Source of the DNA: Nonomuraea turkmeniaca
GTDB lineage: Bacteria; Actinomycetota; Actinomycetes; Streptosporangiales; Streptosporangiaceae
Assembly (NCBI RefSeq): GCF_005889735.1
Contig: NZ_VCKY01000089.1
Coordinates: 1 to 39,235, forward strand
Length of the DNA: 39,235 nt
Direction: 5' to 3'
A program made the position numbers and the translations under genes. Below the pieces are notes generated by a model. It saw nothing but the letters and a program-made list of their open reading frames with translations, had not been told where the DNA came from and made no database searches. Positions within the stretch are counted from its first letter, which is position 1; each line of letters begins with the position of its first letter. Positions 1 through 8,463 of this stretch are shown here, in pieces.

Positions 1-2
1 GG

Positions 3-551
3 ACCAGCAGGCCCGCCGCCGAAGCCCTCCCCCATGGCCGGTTCACCGAGATCCCCCGCGCCGCGCACGCGGTCTTCCTCACCAACCAGTGCGCCCGCGG
101 GAAGATCGCCGCGTTCGTGGCCGACCCGGCCGCCAACACCGCCGCGCCCTGCCTGGACTCCGCTCCCGCCGGCGGCCTGCACGTGACCGGTGCGCCGTAC
201 CAGATCTCCCGGTCGCCGTGGCTGGCCGCGCCGTTCGTGTTGTTCGCGCTGGCGGCCCTGGTCCAGCTGGTGACGGGCGCGCTCAAGGGCCGGCCGGTCG
301 CGGCGTACGGCGGGCTGACCGGCGTGGCGTTCGCCGGGCTCGTGACGCAGTCGGTGTACGGCCAGCTGGCCAGGAACGAGACCGCCCTGGCCGTCGGCAT
401 CCCTGACGTGGTCGGCCTCTACACGTGGATCGCGGTCGGCTCGGCCGTGTTGACCGCGGCGGTGCTGCTCCGCGACCGCGGATGGCCGCACATCGCGGCG
501 ACCGTCATCAGCGGAGGATTCCTCGTATGGTGGTTCACCTGGGTCCTGTGA
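3..551 (+). CDS. Alpha/beta hydrolase with C-terminal membrane domain (3' part only)
   Basis: The reading frame is open from the left edge, so the start lies outside the window. The first ~45 residues (about 3-170) read like the end of a TAP-type peptidase/alpha-beta hydrolase: a buried-His-like stretch around AHAVFLTNQCARGK, followed by a Cys-containing PCLDSAP tail that is common in that C-terminal domain. After it come about four hydrophobic helices up to the stop (roughly 210-300, 310-365, 415-460 and 480-548). The protein is therefore probably a hydrolase tethered to the membrane by its C-terminus. The end overlaps the next gene by about 25 bp, so the two are likely co-translated. The catalytic Ser and Asp are not in the window, so enzyme activity is inferred from the family only. 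Confidence 0.6.
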   Translation, partial: TSRPAAEALPHGRFTEIPRAAHAVFLTNQCARGKIAAFVADPAANTAAPCLDSAPAGGLHVTGAPYQISRSPWLAAPFVLFALAALVQLVTGALKGRPVAAYGGLTGVAFAGLVTQSVYGQLARNETALAVGIPDVVGLYTWIAVGSAVLTAAVLLRDRGWPHIAATVISGGFLVWWFTWVL

Positions 552-1468
552 CACGCATTCGAGAGCTCGACGCCCTCCGCGGCTTCGCGGTGGGCGGCAT
601 CATGCTGGTCAACACCTGGCAGCACACCCCGCACGAGCCGAAGAACGGCCTCGACTGGACCATCGAGGCGCTGTTCCAGAGCCGGTTCTACCCGATCTTC
701 TCGCTCCTGTTCGGCATCAGCTTCATGCTCTTCCTGCGCGGCAACAGCCGATGGGCGCTGCTGAGCCGGCTGTTCTGGCTGTTCTGCATCGGGCTGGTCC
801 AGCACACGTTCTACGAGGGCGAGGTGCTGACCGACTACGCCTTCTACGGTGCGGCGGTGCTGCTGCCCGCCTCGTTCCTGGCGCCCGGGGTCCCGGTGCT
901 GCTGCTGGGGGTGGTGGCGATCGCGTGGGCCTTGCAGGTGGGCGGGGGTCCGCTGCTGATCCCCGGCCTGTTCCTGGTCGGCATGGCCCTGTGGGAGTTG
1001 CGGCCGTCCAGGCCGTTGCTGCTGCCGGGGTTCGCGGTGGCGGCCGTGGCCACCGGGCTGCTGACGAGCGCGTGGGCGATGACCAACGAGTGGCTGGTCT
1101 ACAGCGTGGCGGCGCTGGCCGGGGCGGCGGCGTACGCGCTGGGGCTGCTGCTCGCGCTGCGCCCCTGGACGTCGGCGGTGCTGGAGCCGCTCGGCAAGAT
1201 GGCGCTGACGAACTATGTGTCGGGCACCGCCGTGATCGTCCTGGCCATGCCGCTGCTGGAGACGGACTCCACCCGCTGGTCCGTGGTGGGGCTGGCGCTG
1301 GCGACCGTCGCCGTGCAGGTGGTGCTCAGCCGATGGTGGCTGACGAGGTTCCGGTACGGCCCGATCGAGTGGCTTTGGCGGTGCCTGACCTGGTTTCGAC
1401 TGGTGCCCAACCGGTTAGAGTCGGGCCGTGACCACAATCGCCCTCTGCCAGATCCCGGTGTCCCCTGA
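527..1468 (+). CDS. DUF418 family membrane protein (YeiB-like)
   Basis: The protein begins with the family hallmark RIRELDALRGFAVGGIMLVN and has about eight hydrophobic helices. The DUF418 segment near the C-terminus includes LEPLGKMALTNYVSG and the FRYGPIEWLWR end motif typical of this family. It is an integral inner-membrane protein of unknown biochemical role; relatives resemble acyltransferase-3 proteins. I chose the ATG at 527 because GGAGG (513-517) sits 9 bases upstream. A GTG at 548, overlapping the previous stop, is the alternative. The 3' end overlaps the next gene by 41 bp, and a promoter-like box for that gene lies inside this coding region. Length (about 313 aa) is a little short for the family. 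Confidence 0.85.
   Translation: MVVHLGPVTRIRELDALRGFAVGGIMLVNTWQHTPHEPKNGLDWTIEALFQSRFYPIFSLLFGISFMLFLRGNSRWALLSRLFWLFCIGLVQHTFYEGEVLTDYAFYGAAVLLPASFLAPGVPVLLLGVVAIAWALQVGGGPLLIPGLFLVGMALWELRPSRPLLLPGFAVAAVATGLLTSAWAMTNEWLVYSVAALAGAAAYALGLLLALRPWTSAVLEPLGKMALTNYVSGTAVIVLAMPLLETDSTRWSVVGLALATVAVQVVLSRWWLTRFRYGPIEWLWRCLTWFRLVPNRLESGRDHNRPLPDPGVP
1416..1427 (+). promoter_or_regulatory. Leaderless -10 box for the nitrilase gene
   Basis: TAGAGT (1416-1421) ends exactly 6 bases before the GTG start at 1428. No Shine-Dalgarno is present. This is the spacing expected when transcription starts at the start codon itself. No convincing -35 box is seen. Confidence 0.45.
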
Positions 1469-2216
1469 CCCGTCGACGAACCTCAAGAGGGCCAAGGAGG
1501 CGCTCTCCCGAGCCGAAGAGGCCGACCTGGCCATCTTTCCCGAGGCCACGCTCACCCGGTACGGGCGGCGCATCACGGGCCTGGCCGAGCCGCTGGACGG
1601 GCCGTTCGTGGCAGGCCTGGCCGAGGCGGCACGCGAACACGGCACGGCGGTGATCGCCGGCGTGTTCGAGGCGGGCCCCGGTCAACTACACGATCGTGTG
1701 CACAACACGGCCGTGGCCATCGACGCCCAGGGCTCGATCAAGGCGGCGTACCGGAAGATCCACCTGTTCGACTCGTTCGGCGCGAAGGAGTCCGACCTGG
1801 TCGCGCGCGGCGCCGAGCCGACCGTCGTGGAGCTGGCCGGGCTCAGGATCGGGCTGATCACCTGCTACGACGTGCGCTTCCCCGAGCTGGCCAGGGCGCT
1901 GGTCGACCAGGGCGCGGAGCTGTTCGCGGTGATCGCGGCATGGGGATCGGGGCCGCTGAAGGAGGATCACTGGGTGACTCTGGTGCGGGCGCGGGCGCTG
2001 GAGAACACGATGTGGACCGCGGCCGTCGGCCAGGCGCCCAACCCCGCCGAGTCGTCCGACGGCTACGGCGTGGGCCGCAGCATGCTGGTGGATCCGCTCG
2101 GCGTGGTCCGCGCCGATCTGGGCACCGCGCCCGGCGTGCAGGTCGTGCGGGTGGACCAGGAATGGACCGCCACGGCCAGGGCGACGCTGCCGTGCTTGGA
2201 ACACCGGGTTTTGTAG
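1428..2216 (+). CDS. Carbon-nitrogen hydrolase (nitrilase superfamily amidase)
   Basis: Cytoplasmic hydrolase of small amides. The catalytic triad of the superfamily is complete: Glu39 in FPEAT, Lys110 in YRKIHLFD and Cys146 in ITCYDVRFPE. At 262 aa it has the normal single-domain length. The RKIHLFD and CYDVRFPE motifs fit the group that includes omega-amidase/Nit2 and deaminated-glutathione amidase, so dicarboxylate monoamides or deaminated glutathione are the best substrate guesses. Start is GTG at 1428 with a leaderless-type -10 box and no Shine-Dalgarno. The gene overlaps the DUF418 gene but probably has its own promoter. Family assignment is secure; the exact substrate is not. Confidence 0.9.
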   Translation: MTTIALCQIPVSPDPSTNLKRAKEALSRAEEADLAIFPEATLTRYGRRITGLAEPLDGPFVAGLAEAAREHGTAVIAGVFEAGPGQLHDRVHNTAVAIDAQGSIKAAYRKIHLFDSFGAKESDLVARGAEPTVVELAGLRIGLITCYDVRFPELARALVDQGAELFAVIAAWGSGPLKEDHWVTLVRARALENTMWTAAVGQAPNPAESSDGYGVGRSMLVDPLGVVRADLGTAPGVQVVRVDQEWTATARATLPCLEHRVL

Positions 2217-2230
2217 GGGTCAACCGATCG

Positions 2231-2242
2231 TAAAGTAGTACC
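2231..2242 (+). promoter_or_regulatory. Leaderless -10 box for the 2243 gene
   Basis: TAAAGT (2231-2236) lies exactly 6 bases before the GTG at 2243. A TTGTAG sequence at 2211-2216 is too close (14 bp) to be a good -35. No Shine-Dalgarno precedes the GTG. Confidence 0.5.
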
Positions 2243-2689
2243 GTGAGCGGAACGCAGATGCAGAAGGTGATCCCGCCGCGTCTGCTCGTGCCATACCTGT
2301 CGGGCAAGCGCACGGTGATCTCCGGCTACGTCTATCGGGTGCAGGACTGTGTCAGGCTGACCAAGCCCGAGGCCATCTACTGGGGGCTCGACCTGTCGTT
2401 CGACGGATCGGAGTTGTTCGCCGAGGTGCCCGAGTTGTACGTAATGCGGTGGTATGCCCGTGATGTCGACACCTATGCGGTGCCGTACGGGCCCCATATG
2501 GGAGGCGACTGGAGCGACGCGCCGCCGTTCGCCGGCAACGGGTTCACGACCTCGCCCGACCACGTGGTGCCGCAGTTCCACACCGTGCCGATGCCGATCC
2601 CGGCGGGAGCGGAGATCCTCCACGTCACCAAGGACGCCGAGCGGCGCTTCGCCGACTACGACGGGCTGACCTGGCGGCCTGCCGCATGA
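2243..2689 (+). CDS. Hypothetical protein, unrecognised
   Basis: A 148-residue soluble protein with no signal peptide, membrane helix or motif that I recognise. It is rich in Tyr, Trp and Pro, with acidic stretches, and has no obvious catalytic cluster. It begins with GTG immediately after a TAAAGT box. Its stop overlaps the next start by 4 bp (ATGA at 2686-2689), so the two unknown proteins are translationally coupled and may act together. Strong third-position GC bias supports it as a real gene. Confidence 0.75.
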   Translation: MSGTQMQKVIPPRLLVPYLSGKRTVISGYVYRVQDCVRLTKPEAIYWGLDLSFDGSELFAEVPELYVMRWYARDVDTYAVPYGPHMGGDWSDAPPFAGNGFTTSPDHVVPQFHTVPMPIPAGAEILHVTKDAERRFADYDGLTWRPAA

Positions 2690-3090
2690 GCGGGCAGAGC
2701 GAAGAGATCGCGCCGGTCGCCTCCGGCTTCGTGGCCCGCTTCGGCGAGCGGACGCTGCCTGCCGCGCTCGGTCCCGACAACGACCAGGTGGTGCTGTTCA
2801 GCGAGGTCGAGCTGGAGGGGTTCGAGCCGGCGGCCGGCTACTGGCGGCGCACGGTGGCCAGGTCCGAGGTGGAGTGGCTGGTGCTGATCCGCACGGTGGG
2901 CGCGTTCGGCGGGGAGCCGTGCATCGTGCTGGACGAGGACGAGGACGGGCTGCACATCGCCTATACCGGGCACAGCGGGATGAAGGCGGAGGCGCTGGGC
3001 TACTGGATGGTGGACCACGGCGCGTACGAGGTCGTGGTGCCCCGCGAGGAGGTCTTCTCCATCAGGGTCGAACGTATCCCGGTTCCCTAG
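2686..3090 (+). CDS. Hypothetical acidic protein, unrecognised
   Basis: A 134-residue soluble, acidic protein with a run of Asp/Glu (LDEDEDG) near residue 85. I recognise no domain. It is coupled to the preceding unknown gene through an ATGA overlap. It is followed by a short hairpin and then the sigma factor gene, whose own upstream region begins right after this stop, so it is probably the last gene of its transcript. Confidence 0.75.
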   Translation: MSGQSEEIAPVASGFVARFGERTLPAALGPDNDQVVLFSEVELEGFEPAAGYWRRTVARSEVEWLVLIRTVGAFGGEPCIVLDEDEDGLHIAYTGHSGMKAEALGYWMVDHGAYEVVVPREEVFSIRVERIPVP

Positions 3091-3097
3091 TCAACCC

Positions 3098-3114
3098 ACA
3101 CACGCCTCGTGTGT
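3098..3114. terminator. Short perfect hairpin between unknown gene and sigma gene
   Basis: ACACACG, CCT, CGTGTGT forms a 7-bp perfect stem with a 3-base loop, 8 bases after the stop at 3090. There is no T-run. It could end the upstream transcript or be a binding site controlling the sigma factor gene. Confidence 0.35.
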
Positions 3115-3141
3115 CTCTGAAGAGTGATCGACACAGCGACC

Positions 3142-3621
3142 ATGGCGCAGCCGTCGTTCGCCGAGCTGTTCGCGGCCCAATACCCAGGCCTGGTACGCCT
3201 GGCGGGCCTGCTCGGCGCCGACGACCCCGAGGACATCGCCCAGGAGGCGTTCGCCCGGCTGCACACCAGGCGGCTGCGCGACGACGGGGCCGCCCTGGCC
3301 TACCTGCGCGCGACCGTCTGCAACCTGACGCGCAACCGGCTGCGGCACCTCAGGCTCGTCCGGCTACGCCGCCCCGACCCCCCTGAACCTGCGCGCAGCA
3401 GCGAGCACGACGTGCTCGTCGCCGAGGAGCACCGCGAGCTGCTCGCCGCCGTCGACCGCCTGCCGCGCCGCCAGCGCGAGACCATGGTGCTCCGCTACTG
3501 GCTGGATCTTTCCGAGCGAGAGATCGCCGAGGTCATGGGCGTCTCGCCCGGCTCGGTGAAGACGCACGCCAGCCGGGCGCTGGCCGCCTTGGGCAAGGCG
3601 CTCCAGGAGGGGGAGGCATGA
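3142..3621 (+). CDS. ECF-type RNA polymerase sigma factor (SigE-like family)
   Basis: Region 2 is visible as FAELFAAQYPGLVRLA...DDPEDIAQEAFARLH (residues ~6-40), including the DIAQEAF core-binding motif. Region 4 is LLAAVDRLPRRQRETMVLRYWLDLSEREIAEVMGVSPGSVKTHASRALAALG (~100-150), with the helix-turn-helix that reads the -35 element. About 159 aa, normal for a group 4 sigma factor. I place the start at ATG 3142; GTG 3124 in the same frame would add six residues, and neither has a good Shine-Dalgarno. The gene overlaps the next one by 4 bp (ATGA at 3618), the usual layout for a sigma factor and its membrane partner. Confidence 0.88.
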   Translation: MAQPSFAELFAAQYPGLVRLAGLLGADDPEDIAQEAFARLHTRRLRDDGAALAYLRATVCNLTRNRLRHLRLVRLRRPDPPEPARSSEHDVLVAEEHRELLAAVDRLPRRQRETMVLRYWLDLSEREIAEVMGVSPGSVKTHASRALAALGKALQEGEA

Positions 3622-5591
3622 ACGACCTGGAACAGCGGCTGCGGTCCGCTCTTAAGGCGCGTGCGAGTACGTTTGAAGCGGGCCCGGACGCCTGGCAGCG
3701 GGTGCTCGATCGCCGGCCGCGGCGTCCGAGGGCGCGGTGGGCGCTGGCCGCGCTGCCGGTGATGCTGCTGGCGGTGTTCGTTCCGGTCCTGCTCGACGGG
3801 GGCCTGGGCAGGAACTCCGCGGCCGACGGCGCCGACGGGATCTACCGGCGGCTCATGGAGGGCAGGATGCCGGCCGGCGAGTCGGTGACCCTCGACGACC
3901 CGGCAGGAGGGAAACTGCGGCTCTGGTTCGCCAAAGGCGAGATGGGCCAGCCCGAGCTGTGCCACATCGCCGAGCGTGCGGATGTGGAGCCGTACGGGTC
4001 CTGCGGCGGCATGATGGACATGGGCATCACCAGTTGGAATGGCTGGTTCGAAGGCAGCACGGCCAAAGGCGGAGCGAGCCGCGTCATGGACTACGGCGTG
4101 GCCCGCCCCGGCGTCGAGGCGGTCGGCGCGGTGACCAAGAGCGGGCAGAGGATCCCGGGCACGCTGCTGCGCCCGTCCGGTGCGCCGTTCCTGATCTGGA
4201 CGGTCACGTACGCCGCCCTTGATCCCGTGTCGAAGGTCGTGTTCACCGAGCCCGGACGCGCCGACCGCGAGATGCCGCGCTCCATGATGATTCGGGGGCA
4301 GCTCAAGGGCGAGGAGCAGGCGGGCACGGCCATCGAACTGGCCGCCGGCCTCACTGTCGGCCCTTACAAGACCAAGAACGGCCGGTCGCTGTCCTGGATG
4401 CGCCAGGGCCAGCCGTTCGCAAGGACCATGCTCGAGCGTGATGACCCGCTGAAGGACGCGCCGGTGTCCTTCTTCCTCGCCGGAGACGAGGCCTTCGGGG
4501 TGGCCAGGAAGGACGTCGCCAAGGTCCGGATAACGGCCACGGGAGGCGGCGGGACCGCCGTGGCGACGAGGCCCGATCCGTGGAACCTCGGCCTCGTGCT
4601 GTTCGCCACCGGCCCGCAGGCCGGCGTGACAGCGGGCTACCGCCTGACCGCCTACGACGCCACCGGCAAGGAGATCTGGCACAAGGACTGGGCTCCCGCA
4701 GCGCGGCGCGAGCCGAACTACGGCAAGCAGATCGGTGACACGCTCATCCTTCCGCGCACGGAGGACTTCGGCCACGGCCCCGTCCGCCTGCGGTTCGTCA
4801 AGTCGCAGACCGAGCACATGCTCTGTGTCTCCGGCGGAGTGGACTACGACGGGCGCAAGGCCGGCGGCTGCGGCAGCGCGATCTTCGACGACCCGAACGG
4901 CTTCAGCCACGACACTGTGAACACCTTCCTGCCCGAGCCGGGCACGACCATCTCGTACGGCGCGGCCCGGCCGGAGTGGGAGGCGGTCGACGCGGTGCTC
5001 AGTGACGGGCGGCGCATCCACGGCGCGTTCGCGTCGGCCCCCGGCGCCCCCGCCCGCGTCTGGTATGTCAGGTACCCCTACGGCACCGAGATCGCCGCCC
5101 ACGTCTTCAAGGTGAGGGGCAGACAGCTCGAACAGGTCTGGCATACCCGGCACGACTGCTGGGAGGCCACACCGTCGGAGGGCCGCGCCCATGCTCTGCC
5201 CCGCGGGATCACGGCCGCGCTCCTCGAGGAGAACTGCGTCAGGTTCTGGAAGGGGAAGAAAAGCCTCGGCGGGTTCGAACCCATCCCCGGCGGGACGCTG
5301 AAGGATCTGATCGCGGCCGAGCGGCCGCTGGAGTGGAGGCAGCTGAACACGGACTGGCACGGCTTCACGCTCCCCGGCACGGCCCGGGTCGAGGTCGCGC
5401 TGAAGGGCGGCGGCACGGCCACCGCCGACACCATGCCCGACCCCTGGGGGCAGGGCGTGGTGATGTTCGCGGGACCGGTGCCCGAGAAGGCGGGCAAGCA
5501 GGGGATCATGTGGCCGGGCCTGCGGTTCACCGGATACGACGCCGCCGGGCGGGTGGTGTGGACCTACAAGCCGCACTGGCCGCCGTACTAG
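3618..5591 (+). CDS. Single-pass membrane protein, probable sigma-factor partner, with duplicated ectodomain
   Basis: A 657-aa protein. Residues 1-40 are a charged cytoplasmic tail (NDLEQRLRSALKARAST...), 41-59 form one membrane helix, and the rest is predicted to lie outside. Coupling to the ECF sigma gene suggests that the N-terminal tail controls the sigma factor, although no zinc-binding anti-sigma motif (HxxxCxxC) is present. The outer part contains two copies of a ~260-residue module. Matching landmarks are LRLWFAKGE/LRFVKSQTE, a Cys pair (ELCH...GSCGG and HMLCV...GGCGS), GAPFLIWTVTY/GAPARVWYVRY and YRLTAYDATGKEIWHKDW/LRFTGYDAAGRVVWTYKPHW. No enzyme motif is recognised. Its stop overlaps the convergent carboxyltransferase gene by 4 bp. 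Confidence 0.75.
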   Translation: MNDLEQRLRSALKARASTFEAGPDAWQRVLDRRPRRPRARWALAALPVMLLAVFVPVLLDGGLGRNSAADGADGIYRRLMEGRMPAGESVTLDDPAGGKLRLWFAKGEMGQPELCHIAERADVEPYGSCGGMMDMGITSWNGWFEGSTAKGGASRVMDYGVARPGVEAVGAVTKSGQRIPGTLLRPSGAPFLIWTVTYAALDPVSKVVFTEPGRADREMPRSMMIRGQLKGEEQAGTAIELAAGLTVGPYKTKNGRSLSWMRQGQPFARTMLERDDPLKDAPVSFFLAGDEAFGVARKDVAKVRITATGGGGTAVATRPDPWNLGLVLFATGPQAGVTAGYRLTAYDATGKEIWHKDWAPAARREPNYGKQIGDTLILPRTEDFGHGPVRLRFVKSQTEHMLCVSGGVDYDGRKAGGCGSAIFDDPNGFSHDTVNTFLPEPGTTISYGAARPEWEAVDAVLSDGRRIHGAFASAPGAPARVWYVRYPYGTEIAAHVFKVRGRQLEQVWHTRHDCWEATPSEGRAHALPRGITAALLEENCVRFWKGKKSLGGFEPIPGGTLKDLIAAERPLEWRQLNTDWHGFTLPGTARVEVALKGGGTATADTMPDPWGQGVVMFAGPVPEKAGKQGIMWPGLRFTGYDAAGRVVWTYKPHWPPY

Positions 5592-7075
5592 AGGCCGAGG
5601 TTGCGGTAGCGGGCCCTGCGGGTCGCGAGACGGTCCGCCGGGCTCTCCAGCAACAACCCGGCGATCTCGTGCTCCAGCGCCCGCCCCACCCGCTGGCAGA
5701 ACTGCCTCGGCTCGTACGCGGCGTCCGGCGACTCCGGGATCACCCGGTCCACGATGCCGTCGCTGCGCAGGTCGGTGGCGCGGATGCGCTGCGCCTGGGC
5801 GATCTCGGGGGCGAAGTCCACCGAGCGGTAGAGGATCGCCGACGCGCCCTCGGGCGGCAGCGGCGACAACCACGCGTGCTGCGCGCAGAGCACCCTGTCG
5901 GCGGGCAGCAGCGCCAGCGCCGCGCCGCCCGCGCCCTCGCCGAGCAGCAGGCAGACGGTCGGTGCGTCGAGCATGACGAGCTCGGCCATGCAGCGGGCGA
6001 TCTCGGCGGCCAGCCCGCCCTCCTCGGCCGACTTCGACAGGTCGGCGCCGGCCGTGTCGACCACGGTGACCAGCGGCAGGCCCAGCTCGGCGGCCAGCCG
6101 CATGCCGCGCCTGGCCGCCCGCAGCCCGGCCGGGCCGAGCGGCGAGGTGGCCCGCTGGACCCGTCGGTCCTGGCCGAGCACCACGGCCGGCGCGCTGCCG
6201 AACCTGGCCAGCGCCAGCAGCAGCCCGGGTTCGTTCTCCCCCTCCCCCGTGCCGCTGAGCGGGGTCACGTCGGTGGCGGCGAGCTTGAGCAGCGCACGCA
6301 CACCCGGCCGGTCGTCGCGGCGGGACCGGGTGATCGCCTCCCACGCCTCCACGGGCCGCAGATCCTCCTCCGGGGCCGGTCCCGCCTCGACGGCGGACCG
6401 GTCGGCGGCGAGCACGGCCAGCGCCCTGATCGCGATCGCCCGCAGGTCACCGGCCGAGACCACGGCGTCGAGCAGGCCCTTACTGTGGAGGTTCTCGGCG
6501 ACCTGCACGCCTTCGGGAAAGGGGTAGCCGTGCAACGCCTCGAACACCCGCGGCCCCAGGAACCCGATCAACGCCTCCGGCTCGGCGGCGGCGACGTGCC
6601 CGAGCGACCCCCACGACGCGAACACCCCGCCGGTCGTCGGATGCCGCAAATACACCAGGTAAGGCAGCCCGCCGATCCGGTGCTCCTGGATCGCCACCGT
6701 GATCTTCACCATCTGGACGAACGCGAGCGCGCCCTCCTGCATGCGCGTGCCCCCGGAGGCCGGCGCGGCCAGCAGCGGCAGCCGCTCGCGGGTGGCTCGC
6801 TCGACCGCCGACACGAACCGCTCGGCCGCCGCCACCCCGATCGAGCCGGCCATGAACGAGAACTCGCACGCCACCACGGCCACCCTCCGGCCGTCGAGCA
6901 GCCCCTCGCCGGTGATCACCGCCTCGTCGTAGCCGGACTTGACGCGGGCGGCGGCCAGCTCGTCGGCATAGGAGGAGCCGGGCTCCGCCGGGTCGGCGGG
7001 CGGCGCGTCCCACGACTTCCACGATCCCCGGTCGAGGACCGTTTCGATCAGTGTGCGCGCGTCCGGACGGCTCAC
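5588..7075 (-). CDS. Fused acetyl/acyl-CoA carboxylase carboxyltransferase (AccD-AccA type)
   Basis: Transfers carboxyl from carboxybiotin to an acyl-CoA. The N-terminal half is AccD-like (FSFMAGSIGVAAAERFVSAVE, then ASGGTRMQEG, the oxyanion/CoA-binding turn). The C-terminal half is AccA-like (LPLVTVVDTAGA, then EGAGGAALALLPADRV). At 495 aa it matches the length I recall for mycobacterial AccD3. The N-terminal zinc ribbon of E. coli-type AccD is absent. GTG start at 7075 with GGGAG five bases upstream. It lies downstream of a CaiB-type CoA transferase on the same strand (140-bp gap), which suggests shared acyl-CoA metabolism. No biotin carboxylase subunit is nearby, so the holoenzyme and substrate are unknown. 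Confidence 0.85.
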   Translation of the reverse strand: MSRPDARTLIETVLDRGSWKSWDAPPADPAEPGSSYADELAAARVKSGYDEAVITGEGLLDGRRVAVVACEFSFMAGSIGVAAAERFVSAVERATRERLPLLAAPASGGTRMQEGALAFVQMVKITVAIQEHRIGGLPYLVYLRHPTTGGVFASWGSLGHVAAAEPEALIGFLGPRVFEALHGYPFPEGVQVAENLHSKGLLDAVVSAGDLRAIAIRALAVLAADRSAVEAGPAPEEDLRPVEAWEAITRSRRDDRPGVRALLKLAATDVTPLSGTGEGENEPGLLLALARFGSAPAVVLGQDRRVQRATSPLGPAGLRAARRGMRLAAELGLPLVTVVDTAGADLSKSAEEGGLAAEIARCMAELVMLDAPTVCLLLGEGAGGAALALLPADRVLCAQHAWLSPLPPEGASAILYRSVDFAPEIAQAQRIRATDLRSDGIVDRVIPESPDAAYEPRQFCQRVGRALEHEIAGLLLESPADRLATRRARYRNLGL

Positions 7076-7215
7076 TATCGCTCCCTAAATGTCTGCCGAC
7101 GTTGCCATGTTGACGCATCCTGCTGTGTGCCGCGCACAGCTCGGAGTTCTGTGATGGATGTCCTCGCTTCGCTGCGGATCCATCGCAGCCACCGCCCGGT
7201 GCCCCCGATCGCGAA

Positions 7216-8373
7216 TCATCCTTCACGTTCCTCCAGCCAGGACAGCACCGCGTCGCCGTCCTGGCCGAGCATGGGCGGCGCCGTGTGCTCCACCCCGGTC
7301 AGCCCGTCGAAGCGCAGCGGCGGGCCCGGCAGCTCGATGCGGCCGAGCACCGGGTGCTCCACCTCGACGACCAGGCCCTGCGAGCGGGTCTGGTCCCAGG
7401 TGTAGACCTCGTCGAGCGATCTGATCGCGCCGGCCGGCACGCCGGCCTCGCCGAGCTCGGCCAGCCAGTGGCCGCGATCGTGAGCGGCCAGCGCCTTCTC
7501 CATGTCGATGATCAGCTCGTCACGGTGGGCCCGCCGGTCCTTGTTGGTGGCGTAGCGCGGCGTGCCGGGGTCGATGCCGAGCAGGGTGGCGACCTTGCGC
7601 CACTGGCCCTCGTTGGCGGCGGCGATCTGCAACATGCCGTCGGCGCAGCGGAAGGAGCCGTACGGGGTGATGGAGGCATGGTGGTTGCCGCTGGCAGCGG
7701 GCACCTGACCGGCCACCGTCCAGGCCGTGCCGTGGTAGGCGTGCACGCCGGTGACGGCCGCCAGCAGCGAGGTGCGGACGACGCGGCCCTTGCCGGTGCG
7801 CTCGCGCTCGTAGAGGGCGCCCGCCACGCCGTAGGCGCCGTGGATGCCCGCGAGCAGGTCGGAGATGGAGGCGCCGACGCGGTACGGCTCGTCGGGCGAC
7901 GGGCCGGTGAGCGACATCAGGCCGGCCTCGCCCTGGGCGATCTGGTCGTAGCCGGGGCGGCCGCCCTCGGGCCCGTCGTGGCCGAAGCCGGTGATCGACA
8001 GGATGACCAGGCGCGGGTTGAGCTCGTGCAGCCGCTCGACGGAGAAGCCGAGGCGGTCGAGCACGCCGGTGCGGAAGTTCTCGACAAGGACGTCGCTCTG
8101 GCGGACGAGACGCTCGATGAGCCGCTTGCCCTCGGGGGACTTCATGTCGACGGCGATGGACTGCTTGTTGCGGTTGGCTGCCAGAAAATACGTCGAAATA
8201 TCGTGATCCGGCCCGACGAACGGCGGTCCCCAGCCACGCGACTCGTCACCCCCGTCCGGGTGCTCCACCTTGATCACCCGTGCGCCCAGATCACCGAGCA
8301 TCTGCGCCGCGTGCGGTCCGGCCAGAGCCCTGGACAGGTCGAGCACGACGATGTCGCCGAGGGGTCCGAGCAC
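7216..8373 (-). CDS. Family III CoA transferase (CaiB/BaiF)
   Basis: Moves CoA between carboxylic acids. Typical family landmarks are present: GDIVVLDLSRALAGPHAAQMLGDLGARVIKVE at the N-terminus, NRNKQSIAVDMKSPEG, ENFRTGVLDRLG, and GYDQIAQGEAGLMSLTG, whose Asp is the expected active-site acyl carrier. The GTG start at 8373 is fixed by a perfect AGGAGG (8380-8385 on the opposite strand) six bases upstream; the open frame continues upstream, but that part looks non-coding. The product is 385 aa, normal for the family. It is divergent from the kinase gene at 8464. The substrate cannot be read from the sequence. Confidence 0.9.
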   Translation of the reverse strand: MLGPLGDIVVLDLSRALAGPHAAQMLGDLGARVIKVEHPDGGDESRGWGPPFVGPDHDISTYFLAANRNKQSIAVDMKSPEGKRLIERLVRQSDVLVENFRTGVLDRLGFSVERLHELNPRLVILSITGFGHDGPEGGRPGYDQIAQGEAGLMSLTGPSPDEPYRVGASISDLLAGIHGAYGVAGALYERERTGKGRVVRTSLLAAVTGVHAYHGTAWTVAGQVPAASGNHHASITPYGSFRCADGMLQIAAANEGQWRKVATLLGIDPGTPRYATNKDRRAHRDELIIDMEKALAAHDRGHWLAELGEAGVPAGAIRSLDEVYTWDQTRSQGLVVEVEHPVLGRIELPGPPLRFDGLTGVEHTAPPMLGQDGDAVLSWLEEREG

Positions 8374-8451
8374 GGTCAACCTCCTGCTTACGTGCGGGCT
8401 GCTTACGTCCGGGCGAAAGAACATTCTCTCAGTTGCCCGCCCCCCGTCACC

Positions 8452-8463
8452 TACCCTGGGTCG
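8452..8463 (+). promoter_or_regulatory. Leaderless -10 box for the P-loop kinase
   Basis: TACCCT (8452-8457) sits exactly 6 bases before the GTG at 8464, with no Shine-Dalgarno. TTGCCC at 8433-8438 is only 13 bp upstream, too near for a standard -35. Confidence 0.4.

Noticed and set aside
3495..6344. Very long minus-strand open frame across the sigma factor, membrane protein and carboxyltransferase genes
   Set aside because: Arg/Ala/Gly-rich low-complexity translation opposite genes with clear domains; an effect of high GC.
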